Source: Coemansia sp. RSA 487 (lineage: Eukaryota > Kickxellomycota > Kickxellomycetes > Kickxellales > Kickxellaceae). Taken from it: a stretch of DNA of 64,000 nucleotides. The notes under the pieces were generated by a model that ran no database searches, was not told the origin of the DNA, and saw only the letters and a list, made by a program, of their open reading frames with translations. The DNA lies in the NCBI GenBank assembly GCA_027577595.1, contig JANBRJ010000003.1, positions 358,685-422,684 on the forward strand. Direction: 5' to 3'. A program made the translations under genes and the position numbers. This document shows positions 51,601 through 63,758 of this stretch, piece after piece; the first letter of the stretch is position 1, and each line of letters opens with the position of its first letter.

Positions 51601-51945
51601 TGCCGCCTTGGCCTCCTTCTCCTTGGGCTTCTTTTCCTTTTTAGCCCCAGAATCGGTGCTTCCTGCGCCATTCAGAGCCGCCTGCTTCTTCAAGAACTTC
51701 TCCATCTTGGCCTTGCGCTTGGCTTCGTTTTTCTCCTGATTCTTGGTCTTTGGCGCTGAATCCGAAGGAGCTTCTGAGTCTGGCGTTGCGGCGGGTGGGT
51801 TGGATGCAGAACTAGCACTGCCAGAAGCAGTGGCTTGCAACTTGTCTTCACAGGACATGCTTGGATTCGAACAGATAGCGTGCAATAATAGTAACCAATA
51901 TCCACGGTTTCCGGTTTCTCTTCTATCTCGATGGAGAAGATGCAC
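48634..51945 (-). CDS. VAS1: Valyl-tRNA synthetase
   Basis: Class I synthetase charging tRNA-Val, 1103 residues from the first Met, single exon. The HIGH signature is at 191-194 (TGRLHIGHAL); KMSKS is at about 696-700 (GRKMSKSLGN); the editing domain carries VATTRIETMLGDTAVVVNP. The anticodon-binding domain and the C-terminal coiled-coil arm (ITKLEGKVSKTLKLKS) are complete. An eukaryotic Lys/Ala/Glu-rich extension spans about 35-135. In-frame starts at Met1 (51945) and Met30 (51858) bracket an Arg/Leu-rich segment, so, as described for yeast VAS1, alternative starts may send one form to mitochondria. The adjacent upstream gene is XRN1, in tandem. Confidence 0.96.
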   Translation of the reverse strand: MHLLHRDRRETGNRGYWLLLLHAICSNPSMSCEDKLQATASGSASSASNPPAATPDSEAPSDSAPKTKNQEKNEAKRKAKMEKFLKKQAALNGAGSTDSGAKKEKKPKEKEAKAAPKPKETFVSTTPKGEKKDMSQPMAGSYDPVAVESSWYDWWEKQKYFEPKTGPNGEISPKGKFVVTAPPPNVTGRLHIGHALFIAIQDSLVRWNRMRGLTTLFVGGTDHAGISTQSVVEKQVWKHEKRTRHDYGREAFIDKIWEWKSEYGHTIMNQMRRLGTSFDWSRERFTLDDMLTRATRETFVRLFDDGIIYRSNRLVNWCHRLNTTLSNLEVENKELKGRTLMGVPGYAPEEKFEFGVLVHFAYEVEGTGERIVVATTRIETMLGDTAVVVNPNDERYKHLHGKFVRHPFIDRRIPIITDAEAADMEFGTGAVKITPAHDFNDWEVGKRHNLSFINILNEDGTYNENTGPYNGMLRFHVRKQIVEDLKKKGLYVDTTENPMQIPVCSKSGDVIEPLMKPQWWVRCKDLAEPAMEAVRNGDLEITPSRSEKDWFKWLGDIRDWCVSRQLWWGHRIPAYFVRIAGQSNDSCDPAYWVAGRDLDEATRRAKERFPDTDFELEQDPDVLDTWFSSGLWPFAAMGWPENTDDFEKFFPTTFMETGWDILFFWIARMVMLGIYLTGKSPFSKVFCHAMIRDAHGRKMSKSLGNVIDPIDVITGISLEQLHAKLEDGNLDSREFEKAKDGQKKDFPSGIPECGTDALRFALCANPIANTDINLDIQRVDGYRKFCNKLWNATRFALMKLGDDFVPLAEATPTGHESLAEKWILQRLNVAVRNVNAALEEMNLMAATTAIYSFWLYELCDVYIEYIKPITTPDADADGRRSAQQTLYTCLDEGLKLLHPIMPFVTEELWQRLPRRKSDAVPSICIAPYPVPRDEYDDSKAEADFEVAMNIAKAGRSLAADYNVLAKSTFYISNSSGASYAHTSAQADGIATLIKGCQSITALKPGETAPAGCAVFSISDEIAMHLLVRGQVDIAREITKLEGKVSKTLKLKSGLEAKLNAPKYTIIVPVDVREANASKLNNYEAEIDALQNAIKTFLTLKGDD

Positions 51946-52203
51946 TAATAGAATTCAAAACAATTAAACTAGAGCGAATAAAACCTTTGTGTTAAAAAAG
52001 AGGAAAGGATAGCACTGGCGATAAATGGCAAACACGTTATTATACTAGAAATTTTTTTAGCCCTGATCTCTTGTTTTTCATTGGACGAGAAAGGCGCTTT
52101 TTGATGATTCACGTTTGAAAGCACAATTTAGGTTGCTATTTCTCTGATGCTGAAAGTTCCTAGTCAAGTTGCCAACACAAGAAAGAAAAAGGGGTTCTGT
52201 CGC

Positions 52204-55200
52204 CTATGCGTCCGCAGCATGGTGACCAACACCACTACGCCCGCGCCCGCGCCCATTTCCTCTGCCTCGGCCTCTGCCTCTGCCTCTGCCTCGACCTCGA
52301 CCATTAGCACGAGAAGAGCTGGCACCATCGCCACGGTTGGTTTCGTAGTTGTAGTGGATCTGGCGGTTGCCCGGTGCTGGCTTCTGCGATGCACTACTGC
52401 TAGCGCTAGGAGCACAGACATCCTCCTCGTCACTCGCCTCATCCATGCTGTCGCTCAAATACTCGTCCTCGATGACAATTGGGTACTGGCCAGATACTGA
52501 TGGATGTGTGTACAACAACGTACTTGGAGCACTTGCCTTTCCGCCAGCATTGGTGTTGTTGCTGCGAGCATTCTGTTTACCGCCAGCGGATTTAGGAGGG
52601 TTGGTGCTGCCACCACCGCCAATCGATACTTTAGCCATAGGCCCAGCCAGCAATGTGCTGATGATATCTTGCGCATGCGTCTCTCTCCTAGGGGTCTCTG
52701 GAGCCACAGGCTGCGCAGCAGACGAGCTGGCAGATGCGGGCGCTTTCTGAGATGCCGCCAGCTTCGTTTTGAGTTGGGTCATTATTTTGTTTGCGTGGTC
52801 ATTGTTCTTCTGGGCTTGATTGTCTCTAGGTTTGGAATTGGCCCATGGCGCGTTGATTGGCTCACGAACACTGACCTTGGCTGCTGTTATGCCAGAACCG
52901 GCAGCCGTGTTCCGGCCGGTAGCGGCCGCTTCATTGCGCTTTGCAATATCTGGAGCTGGCTTGATAACGTCAACAACCCTTGGGTTGGCTGTAGGCCTGC
53001 TCACGACATTCTGACCTAGTCCCCAGCTGGTCAGATCCAAGACCTGATGTGGCCGGACAAGTGCTCCACGATAAGGCGCACATCTGCCATCAAGTGACGT
53101 GCCATCGATGAACGGCTTGTCCAAGAATATCTCGATCATGGATATTTTGTCGGCTGACAGCCCCTCTTGGTGAACTGCTGCTATGTGCTGATTGTTGGCG
53201 GTCTTTGCCGATCTGTTGCTGTCGTTTTTGCGCGCATGAATACCAACAATATAGCCCTTGGCGCCAAAGGGAACACTGCCACTCCTATCCGCAATGTAGA
53301 CTATGCGGTGGCCAACCATGAGCGCCTGATACTGGAGAAGATATGGCGCGTGGGCAGGCAAGAGAGCCGCCTCGCGATGCACATCACGAATAACAATCTT
53401 GTCTGAGTGCGGCGTCTTCTTCGTTGCCTCCACAGCTGCGATTGCGTCTATCTGGCTCTTGGATAGCAGATCCGATTCGATGGGCAGCTGTATCATATCA
53501 TCGTAGTTGACGCTGGTTTTCAGCCACTGCTTGACGCGCTTGACTTCAGCATCAATGTGCGATCGTATCTCAGCAACGGTAAGGGCGCTTGAAGCATCAG
53601 GTGCAAAGCACTTATCCGCAGTCAAGAGATCATCGTTTGACTTTAAGCGTTCCAGCCGTGCAAATAGGTCAGGGAACGCATCCCTATATTTTGCAATAAG
53701 CGCGATTGCCTTTTCTGAAAACTGCCATCCGTTTGGCCCACGCTTTGTGTACCCTAGCACCTTTACACGGCGTGCTTCGAATTTGAGATCCAATCCGATC
53801 TGGATACGAACAGAATCGCCCGATTTAGACGTGTAGGAAACGGCCATCTTTGAAGTTAGGCGCGAAAGCAGAAGCGATGATATCCCAAGCTCGCGAGCAA
53901 CAACAAACGACGGCTTGTAGTATTCGTGCCCCATCCGGGAATGCTGAGAGAGTGCGTTTACCCCTAAAAAGTTTTCATATTTGACAGCACCAAAGTCAGT
54001 TGAGGACAGTAGTTGTATATCGACTCCAATCACTGTGCCGTCATTGTCACAAGAGTGTCCGATTACTTTGCCAGGTGAGCCGTATAGCGGCGTGCGGCCA
54101 AGGAAGAATACACGCTCGGCGACAGGATATGCCTTCTCCAGCGGCACAGCACTATGCTCCTGAAAGCGCGAGCTATTAACCCAAGCACCAGTAAGATCAA
54201 CCGAAACCAGGCCTGTAACGTAGCTTTGCACGCCGAGATCCGCCCAGATGCTCACATCGGCCCATGGCTGGGATGGGTTAGAGCCCTTGCTTTTATAGAA
54301 GCCATAGTCGCGTACCAAAGACCCATCGGGATACATTTTCATACCACGAAGGGGCAGAACGTGGACCAATACTTTGGGGCTGCTTGGCGTAATAACAGCA
54401 AGATTCCGCTTTGCGTGGTGGGTGGCATCCATGTATTTTTTAGTCCAAATCTGGCGCTCAGCAGCGCTGGAATATTCCTGATAAATGACATTAGACCCGT
54501 TTGAGTCGATCGTATACATTCCCGATTCATCGGATACCCCTACCAACACTGCGTCCTTGAGAGCTGGCCACGAAACAAACAGGCGACGTGGACGGTAAAC
54601 ACCATGCGCTCTCTTGCCTTTGAGCAGCTCTGGAGCAATATCAGGCGCGGATCCTGCATTATCGAGTGTATTGGGCAGCAGCTCCACCATCATGCTCTCG
54701 TCCCTGCTTGGTGATCCAAACACCTCGGTGCCGTTGAACTCCACGCGTACTTTGTGCGAAGCAGTGAAAAGTGATGGGAAGCCGGAGCGAAGCCGTGCAC
54801 GAGTGGCTGATCCACCGATAAGGCCGTGCACAAGCTGGAGTTGCGCGCGACCGCCGCTGCCCTTCAATGAGGGCATTATGTATATCATGCCCTTACACTT
54901 GAGCGGACGGATTGATGGGAACTTTAGGTTGCAAGGCGCAAGGTATTCAGGTACATCGTCTGAAGCATCGTCAACGTCCAAAGGCACATAAGAGTATGCC
55001 ATGTTTTGGCCGCGGCTGTTACGCTTAGCCTCATCTTCGGAAAGCAGCTCGAGTTTTGGTGCCATTCCCTCGCGGATGCGGACTATATCCACAAAATCAA
55101 TAAGCACCACAGCCTCCCATGGCATCTTTTTTCCGTTCATGTCAATGCTAAACGAGGTCGGGAACAAGTCGCGTATTGGGCTGTGTATATCAACCATCAG

Positions 55201-57567
55201 CGGGCGCAGAGCAGAAGGAAGTAGCTTGCGGCTGTATGGCGGAAGGACGCACATAAGTTGCTCATACGGTGTGTATGGAATGTCCTTGGGAAACTCGTCA
55301 ATCTTGTAAGAGCAAAGGTTGTCGCAGATATCGCTGATACAAGGAGCATAGTGGTAGGGATAGAACCAAGACCACGACTGACAGCCATGGTAGTAGTAGA
55401 GAAGCACCCATTGTAATGAGCCGATGTAGCTATTGCACATTGGCTCAACAGGAGGAGGAGGAGGACGGAAAGTCTGTCCCGTAGAAGAGGGGGAGGCAGC
55501 ACTGCTCTCGTTTCTCTCCTTGGCGATATCGGGTACGCTGTAGGTAATCCCGAGTTTGATTTTGTAGTAGGCAGCCCTCCAGAGCTCAAAGCGCTGCCAA
55601 AAGTCGCTTTCGTCGCCTTTGCGTGTAAACATGTCAAGTTCGGCATCGGGAACGATAACGACGTCATCAAACTCTTCCAGGTGTCTGTTTACATACGCGG
55701 CAACTGCATCGGCGTCGGTAACGTCGGTAACGCTGGTGATGAATTGAGGAACGGCGGGTTTTCCAGTCGATACAGCATCCTGACGGTCGCCTTCGCCATC
55801 TTCGTAGTCGTCATCGCTCATGTCCTCCAGCGCGCCTAGTGCGCTGAACATCGTCGTATCTCTCACAAAGGACATTTGTCCCATGCTGCCCGGCGTATCA
55901 TCATAAGAAGAATCATCGTCCTCCAGCTCCAGTTTTGCAATTGCCTTGGAGCTTCCTGCTGCGACATAGAGCGTCATAGACCTGTCATGCGCATACTCAT
56001 GCCCGACATGGAGCTCAAGGAGCTCTGCAGCCTTGGTTACAATAAGATTGTCAAGAGCGGAAGCCGAGCCAGGCAAAAACTGAATCTGGACCTTGTCTGA
56101 GGATGCGGCGACCTTTGGCAGAGCACGTATAGCAAAGCTACGGATGGCATCAAGCATCTGTTTCTGGGTGTGCGATATGACTAGCCTGTTGCCCTTTATC
56201 GGAATTGTCGCTTCGCCGAGATCGGTGTCAAGTCCATCTGCCAGCTCAAATTCCGGCTCATGGTCCTTGCGGCGGCTGAAAGCACCCCTTCTTTTTTCCT
56301 TTTTGAAGCCATCGTTCACTACGCTAGACTCCGTAGTCGACTCCCCACGAAGCGCTGCTTTGTGCTTGTAAACCTGGTACCACTGGTGGTCAGAAACTTC
56401 GATCTTGAACGAATCCACTTCAAACTTTGCCACCTCGCGCATAAAGACCTCAAAACGCTCAAGATTGAGCACACCATTGTCGTGAAGATAGCCACCGAGA
56501 GACGGGCGGATACGCGCATAGGTGGCAAAAATAAAGTTCAGAGCACCGCTGTTGATGGAAAGCCGGGGAAGGTTGGGCAAGAAATCGTTTCCAACGAGCA
56601 TTATCATAAGCACATAGTCGTCAATAATACGCTCAAGATCGTATGCGTTTGGATCGGCCTGTGGGTCAGGCTCTGTAGCCAAATGCCCAAGCTCCATGGC
56701 TTTGTACTGGGGCGAGCAGCCAAGCACATCCTTAAGGTCGCTGAATTCGTGGTCGATATAGTCACGCAGAATGGATGTGTGAAGCATATAGAACACCTGC
56801 ATCGCCGGGTCGGCAGAGGCCCCGCTAGAGCGCGAGCTCGGTCCGAACACCACCTCCTCGCGCAGCAACGAAAAGTGAGGCTCATGACTCAACATGCCAA
56901 GCATGATCAGATCAGCGTCAAGGCCATAGAGGCAGTGGCGAGTGTTTGGCGAGTAGCCTGGCTGGGCGCGCGAAAAGCGAATGTAGTCCATGATCTTGTG
57001 CTCGCCTTCTCCGGGGACGTTGGGAGCGCTGAGGATGATCTTTGGCTTGCGCCAGTTTGCATCTTCGGACACACGCTTGTTTATAAAGTAGCGCAGGGCT
57101 TCGGTGAGCCTGTCCATAAACTCGGTTCCTGGAGTGATGCAGGTTGGGTCGAAAACACCGCTGCTATACTCTTCCTCGTCCTCTTCACGGATGACCTCAC
57201 CTTGGGCTCTGCGCTTGCGCATGTCTTTTGCACGCTCCTCCTCAAGCTCCTTTGCGGTACGGAAGCGGCGGGCACGTTGCTCATTCATCTTGGCACGGGG
57301 AGCCACTCCGTCAATACCCAGGAAAAACACCTTTTGTGGGCGGACCTTGTTGAAAAGCGCTTCGATATAGTAGAATATCGCCAGAAAGCGCTCCTCATCT
57401 GTCTTTGGTGCAGGAGCATCGCCGTCTTTTGGGTGAGTGCAGTTGTGGATGATCCCATTCATGTCCAGGTAGAGGTTGTCAAACTCGGGGATGTTGTCAT
57501 CGGTAACCCGCTCGGTAATAAGCGGATACCGGCCACTCAGCCAGCGGAAAAACTTTGGGATTCCCAT
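52204..57567 (-). CDS. XRN1: 5'-3' exoribonuclease 1
   Basis: Cytoplasmic exonuclease that degrades decapped mRNA; 1787 residues from Met at 57567, intronless. The frame is open another 38 codons upstream without family resemblance; MGIPKFFRWLSGRYPLI is the universal Xrn1 start. Catalytic-domain blocks include LYLDMNGIIHNCTHP (Asp35, His41), FFLGIDGVAPRAKMNEQRA (near 85-100) with the basic 5'-phosphate pocket, and MLVGNDFLPNLP. The tower and SH3/PAZ-like middle regions follow. The C-terminus is disordered and ends in a run of Arg-Gly dipeptides after about residue 1745 (encoded minus strand of 52215-52330), which could bind RNA. Typical fungal Xrn1 is 1300-1600 residues, so the tail is long. 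It is divergent from SEC17. Confidence 0.96.
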   Translation of the reverse strand: MGIPKFFRWLSGRYPLITERVTDDNIPEFDNLYLDMNGIIHNCTHPKDGDAPAPKTDEERFLAIFYYIEALFNKVRPQKVFFLGIDGVAPRAKMNEQRARRFRTAKELEEERAKDMRKRRAQGEVIREEDEEEYSSGVFDPTCITPGTEFMDRLTEALRYFINKRVSEDANWRKPKIILSAPNVPGEGEHKIMDYIRFSRAQPGYSPNTRHCLYGLDADLIMLGMLSHEPHFSLLREEVVFGPSSRSSGASADPAMQVFYMLHTSILRDYIDHEFSDLKDVLGCSPQYKAMELGHLATEPDPQADPNAYDLERIIDDYVLMIMLVGNDFLPNLPRLSINSGALNFIFATYARIRPSLGGYLHDNGVLNLERFEVFMREVAKFEVDSFKIEVSDHQWYQVYKHKAALRGESTTESSVVNDGFKKEKRRGAFSRRKDHEPEFELADGLDTDLGEATIPIKGNRLVISHTQKQMLDAIRSFAIRALPKVAASSDKVQIQFLPGSASALDNLIVTKAAELLELHVGHEYAHDRSMTLYVAAGSSKAIAKLELEDDDSSYDDTPGSMGQMSFVRDTTMFSALGALEDMSDDDYEDGEGDRQDAVSTGKPAVPQFITSVTDVTDADAVAAYVNRHLEEFDDVVIVPDAELDMFTRKGDESDFWQRFELWRAAYYKIKLGITYSVPDIAKERNESSAASPSSTGQTFRPPPPPVEPMCNSYIGSLQWVLLYYYHGCQSWSWFYPYHYAPCISDICDNLCSYKIDEFPKDIPYTPYEQLMCVLPPYSRKLLPSALRPLMVDIHSPIRDLFPTSFSIDMNGKKMPWEAVVLIDFVDIVRIREGMAPKLELLSEDEAKRNSRGQNMAYSYVPLDVDDASDDVPEYLAPCNLKFPSIRPLKCKGMIYIMPSLKGSGGRAQLQLVHGLIGGSATRARLRSGFPSLFTASHKVRVEFNGTEVFGSPSRDESMMVELLPNTLDNAGSAPDIAPELLKGKRAHGVYRPRRLFVSWPALKDAVLVGVSDESGMYTIDSNGSNVIYQEYSSAAERQIWTKKYMDATHHAKRNLAVITPSSPKVLVHVLPLRGMKMYPDGSLVRDYGFYKSKGSNPSQPWADVSIWADLGVQSYVTGLVSVDLTGAWVNSSRFQEHSAVPLEKAYPVAERVFFLGRTPLYGSPGKVIGHSCDNDGTVIGVDIQLLSSTDFGAVKYENFLGVNALSQHSRMGHEYYKPSFVVARELGISSLLLSRLTSKMAVSYTSKSGDSVRIQIGLDLKFEARRVKVLGYTKRGPNGWQFSEKAIALIAKYRDAFPDLFARLERLKSNDDLLTADKCFAPDASSALTVAEIRSHIDAEVKRVKQWLKTSVNYDDMIQLPIESDLLSKSQIDAIAAVEATKKTPHSDKIVIRDVHREAALLPAHAPYLLQYQALMVGHRIVYIADRSGSVPFGAKGYIVGIHARKNDSNRSAKTANNQHIAAVHQEGLSADKISMIEIFLDKPFIDGTSLDGRCAPYRGALVRPHQVLDLTSWGLGQNVVSRPTANPRVVDVIKPAPDIAKRNEAAATGRNTAAGSGITAAKVSVREPINAPWANSKPRDNQAQKNNDHANKIMTQLKTKLAASQKAPASASSSAAQPVAPETPRRETHAQDIISTLLAGPMAKVSIGGGGSTNPPKSAGGKQNARSNNTNAGGKASAPSTLLYTHPSVSGQYPIVIEDEYLSDSMDEASDEEDVCAPSASSSASQKPAPGNRQIHYNYETNRGDGASSSRANGRGRGRGRGRGRGRGNGRGRGRSGVGHHAADA

Positions 57568-58267
57568 CGATGTGGCAAAAACAGGCGGGCTAGAACTATT
57601 GTACACAGAGTCAAAAACAAATAGATTTAGAATATTGGTTGGGCTGAATGAAGCAAGATTGATTTTGCGAATGAGCAGCAATCGCTAGAGCATCAATGGC
57701 AGGTGAAATAAAAAACGAAATGTGCAAAACATACTTATTTTTATTCTAGGGAGTTTAATGAAATGACGCTGTTGTCAATAACGATCGCAATCAAGAGAGG
57801 AAAAACAAACGAGACCCTTTAGAGAATATATTACTTTGTCGATTCAAATCGTGCTAAAACGCGTGGATAGTAAATAACAGCACAGAGAGTGATTATTGAA
57901 AAATATATATTCAATTTTTTAATGTTTATGAAATAGAACTAAAAAAAATTAAGAAAGAAAGAGCATATCTGAGAAAACGGTGTGAGTCTTATGAATGTGG
58001 CACAAGGTTGCCAGCTTTTCCTTCCAACCTTCCCTCCGCTTAGTTACAGCCTTTTTCTTCTTTTGCGTACTCGTCACAATCTATATACTCACTTTCTTTT
58101 CCTTAATTTCTATCTGCTCTATCCCAACCCTTTTGGCTTACTTTGCTTCAAGTTTCTTTGTATCCCCCCACTCCCACTCGTTTGTACACCTGTTGTCCTT
58201 TGGATAATCTTGTATACTTCTCTTTTAGCCTACAGAAAGAACACCCTCTTTTTGGTGACGCATTGCC
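57568..58267. promoter_or_regulatory. Divergent promoter region XRN1 / SEC17
   Basis: About 700 bp between start codons, very A/T-rich in the middle (57895-57960) and pyrimidine-rich directly before SEC17. No gene recognised. Confidence 0.4.
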
Positions 58268-59122
58268 ATGTCTGAAAAGAAGGCCCAGGAGCTTTTGGAA
58301 AGCGCCGACAAGAAAGCACAACAAAAGAGCTGGTTCAGCGGTCCAAAGTATGAAGAGGCTGGTGAGCTTTACGAGCAGGCGTCAATCCAATTCAAGCTTG
58401 CAAAGCAGATGCGCGAAGCTGGAGAAGCAATGCTAAAAGCAGCTGAAATGAGCCTAAAGCAAGACGACTATAACGATGCCTCACAGCGTTTTGTTTCTGC
58501 GTCAAAGTCGTTTAAGAATGCATATCCCGATCAGGCCATCTACTCGCTTAAAAGGGCGGTCGAGCTACTCACAATGCAAAACCGATTCCATGTTGCCGCA
58601 TCACACCAGGCCGAGCTTGCAAAGATGTATGAGAAGGCATCAGACATTGAAAATGCCATGGACGCATACGACAAGGCTGCCGAGTGGTACACGCATGAGG
58701 ACTCGAATGCTCTGGCGAGCAAGTACCAACTTATTGTCGCAACTTTAGCTGGTCAGCTCCAAAAGTACGAGCGGGCGATTGAGATATTTGAAAGCACCGC
58801 AGAGAGCAGCATAGACAACCCGCTTGCCAAATGGTCAATCAAGGACTATTTCTTCAAGGCTGCTCTGTGCCGGCTTGCCATTCCCGACGATGTAGGCGCT
58901 GCTGAGGCGCTGGAGCGCTACAAAGACTTGGATCCCGGGTTTGCCAGCACAAGAGAGTGCAAGTTCCTGGACGAAATCATTGGAGATATCAAGAGAGACG
59001 ACATACAGGCTTTTACTGACCACACTGCTTTATATGACCAGATCAGCCAGCTCGACGACTGGAAGACGGCGCTCCTGCTGCGCATAAAGCGTCACATATC
59101 TGAAGCCGAAGATCTTCTTTGA
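58268..59122 (+). CDS. SEC17: Alpha-SNAP, vesicle fusion protein Sec17
   Basis: Single exon, 284 residues, about the family length. Sec17 links NSF (Sec18) to SNARE complexes for disassembly after fusion. The N-terminus has KSWFSGPKYEEAGELYEQA, including the WFSG membrane-contact loop, followed by TPR-like helical hairpins (QFKLAKQMREAGEAMLKAAE, QAIYSLKRAVELLTMQ and DAYDKAAEWYTHE). The C-terminal EAEDLL gives the terminal Leu residues that stimulate NSF. No break or insertion is seen. Confidence 0.97.
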   Translation: MSEKKAQELLESADKKAQQKSWFSGPKYEEAGELYEQASIQFKLAKQMREAGEAMLKAAEMSLKQDDYNDASQRFVSASKSFKNAYPDQAIYSLKRAVELLTMQNRFHVAASHQAELAKMYEKASDIENAMDAYDKAAEWYTHEDSNALASKYQLIVATLAGQLQKYERAIEIFESTAESSIDNPLAKWSIKDYFFKAALCRLAIPDDVGAAEALERYKDLDPGFASTRECKFLDEIIGDIKRDDIQAFTDHTALYDQISQLDDWKTALLLRIKRHISEAEDLL

Positions 59123-59401
59123 GGCGCAGAACTTGCTGCGGCAAAAGTGGAATGTTTGCTGTTTTCCTTTTAGTAACCATATTTTTCTCTATTTCTAAAC
59201 CAAGAACGCATAACTGTCAGCTACAGAGTGTGCTTATTTTGTCATCTTGTTAAAGTTGGCCTATCCTAGACAACCTTGTTGCAGAATCCTGTGGATGTGA
59301 AAAATGCCAGTCAAGTAGAGCTGCTACAAAGAAAATACAAAAAAAACATGTTGCCAAAGATGCCTCAAAGAAAAAATGTGCTACAAGCTTCCTTGCTCTG
59401 T

Positions 59402-59755
59402 TTAATGTCCATACTTCTGGTATTCCCATGCGCTGTTGTCCAGAGGGCAGGTGCTTCTGTTCTTCAGCCAGCGTGCGATACAATGGAAGTGGAAGGCATG
59501 GTTGCAAATTCCCCAGGCAAGAGTGCAGCCTTCGGTGCTCTTTGATTCCTGGTCGGCTTGACATTCAATGCACAGCTCCATGCTGTTGTTGCGGCAGATT
59601 GCACAGACACCCGTCTCTAGCTCCCATGCCCAAAGTGCAACAGCATTCCACTTTTTAATCTCTATACGCGGGCATACACTCTTTTCTTCAGAGGCATCAG
59701 ACGACTCTTGTGGTTGCTTGGCCGGCGCCGAGGAATCGACATCCATATCAGTCAT
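59402..59755 (-). CDS. HRT1: RING-box protein Rbx1/Hrt1
   Basis: 117 residues, single exon. The catalytic RING-H2 subunit of cullin-RING ubiquitin ligases. [18 protein letters not shown] is the N-terminal strand that inserts into the cullin; the RING has [15 protein letters not shown], then [15 protein letters not shown] and TCPLD, with all zinc ligands in the Rbx1 pattern; EWEYQKYGH-type ending (here AWEYQKYGH) is conserved. The first 25 residues are a Ser/Asp/Glu-rich disordered tail. Convergent with SEC17, with about 280 bp between the two stops. Confidence 0.97.
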   Translation of the reverse strand: MTDMDVDSSAPAKQPQESSDASEEKSVCPRIEIKKWNAVALWAWELETGVCAICRNNSMELCIECQADQESKSTEGCTLAWGICNHAFHFHCIARWLKNRSTCPLDNSAWEYQKYGH

Positions 59756-59888
59756 TTTGTAAAGTCTGGTAGGTACGTAGATATTGATTGGGTGGACAAA
59801 TGAGGCTCAGAATGACATTCAAATTGTAAAGTGAATAAATAAATGCTTTTATAAAAGTAATTCCTGTGAAAATGGGAGAGATGAAAAC

Positions 59889-60415
59889 AATCCAAAAAGC
59901 ACAGATAGTTCTATACTATTTGGAGAAAGGGAGGTTTGTAAATGACAAGCGCTGACAAAGTAGGTTTTTGATGATGTGTGAAAATCGAGTGTTTTCCGTT
60001 GTTTGCAAGAGAAATCGTTGTTTGCAGTTGTCAATATAAAATGTGGGGAAAGCAGGATAAAAAGAAACAATGACGAGCATTAGTGAAAAACAGTCTATCA
60101 GATAAACACACAAAACAACAGCAACAAACGGCAAGCATCATTTGGTCGCAAGCGCAATAAACGCAACAAACAACAGAATACTTACAGCGTAGAGGCTAAG
60201 TTTCTTAGATGCCACCATCCTACCACACTGCCTAGCCTGGTGGCAGTGTAAGCACCTGCACGCCGATGTGGGGATGCGATGACAACCAGATGGACAAGAC
60301 ACATACAGTCGGGAATAACGTTTCCTGTCGTAAGTATCGATAAAGCAGTAGCTAAACCGGAATTCGCACCTACTCATATAGGTATTAGATGCGCTGACGC
60401 TTGGTGGCCGATTTA
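59889..60415 (-). repeat. Dispersed repeat, copy 2 (opposite strand)
   Basis: Reverse-complement copy of 18714-19205 with an open short frame on the minus strand at about 60138-60377 (79 residues if started at the first ATG): RKRYSRLYVSCPSGCHRIP, then CRCLHCHQARQCGRM, then a hydrophobic segment SILLFVAFIALATK. Six cysteines in the first part and one membrane-like segment at the end. Start is arbitrary because homology to copy 1 begins before this ATG. Over the best-conserved core all differences from copy 1 are transitions, which argues for neutral decay. The terminal hairpin lies at 59890-59906, with G-T pairs. Confidence 0.85.

Positions 60416-63758
<3,343 letters not shown>

Noticed and set aside
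56260-57624. 454-codon open frame on the plus strand
   Set aside because: It lies fully antisense to the XRN1 catalytic domain; GC-rich third positions create it. No family features.
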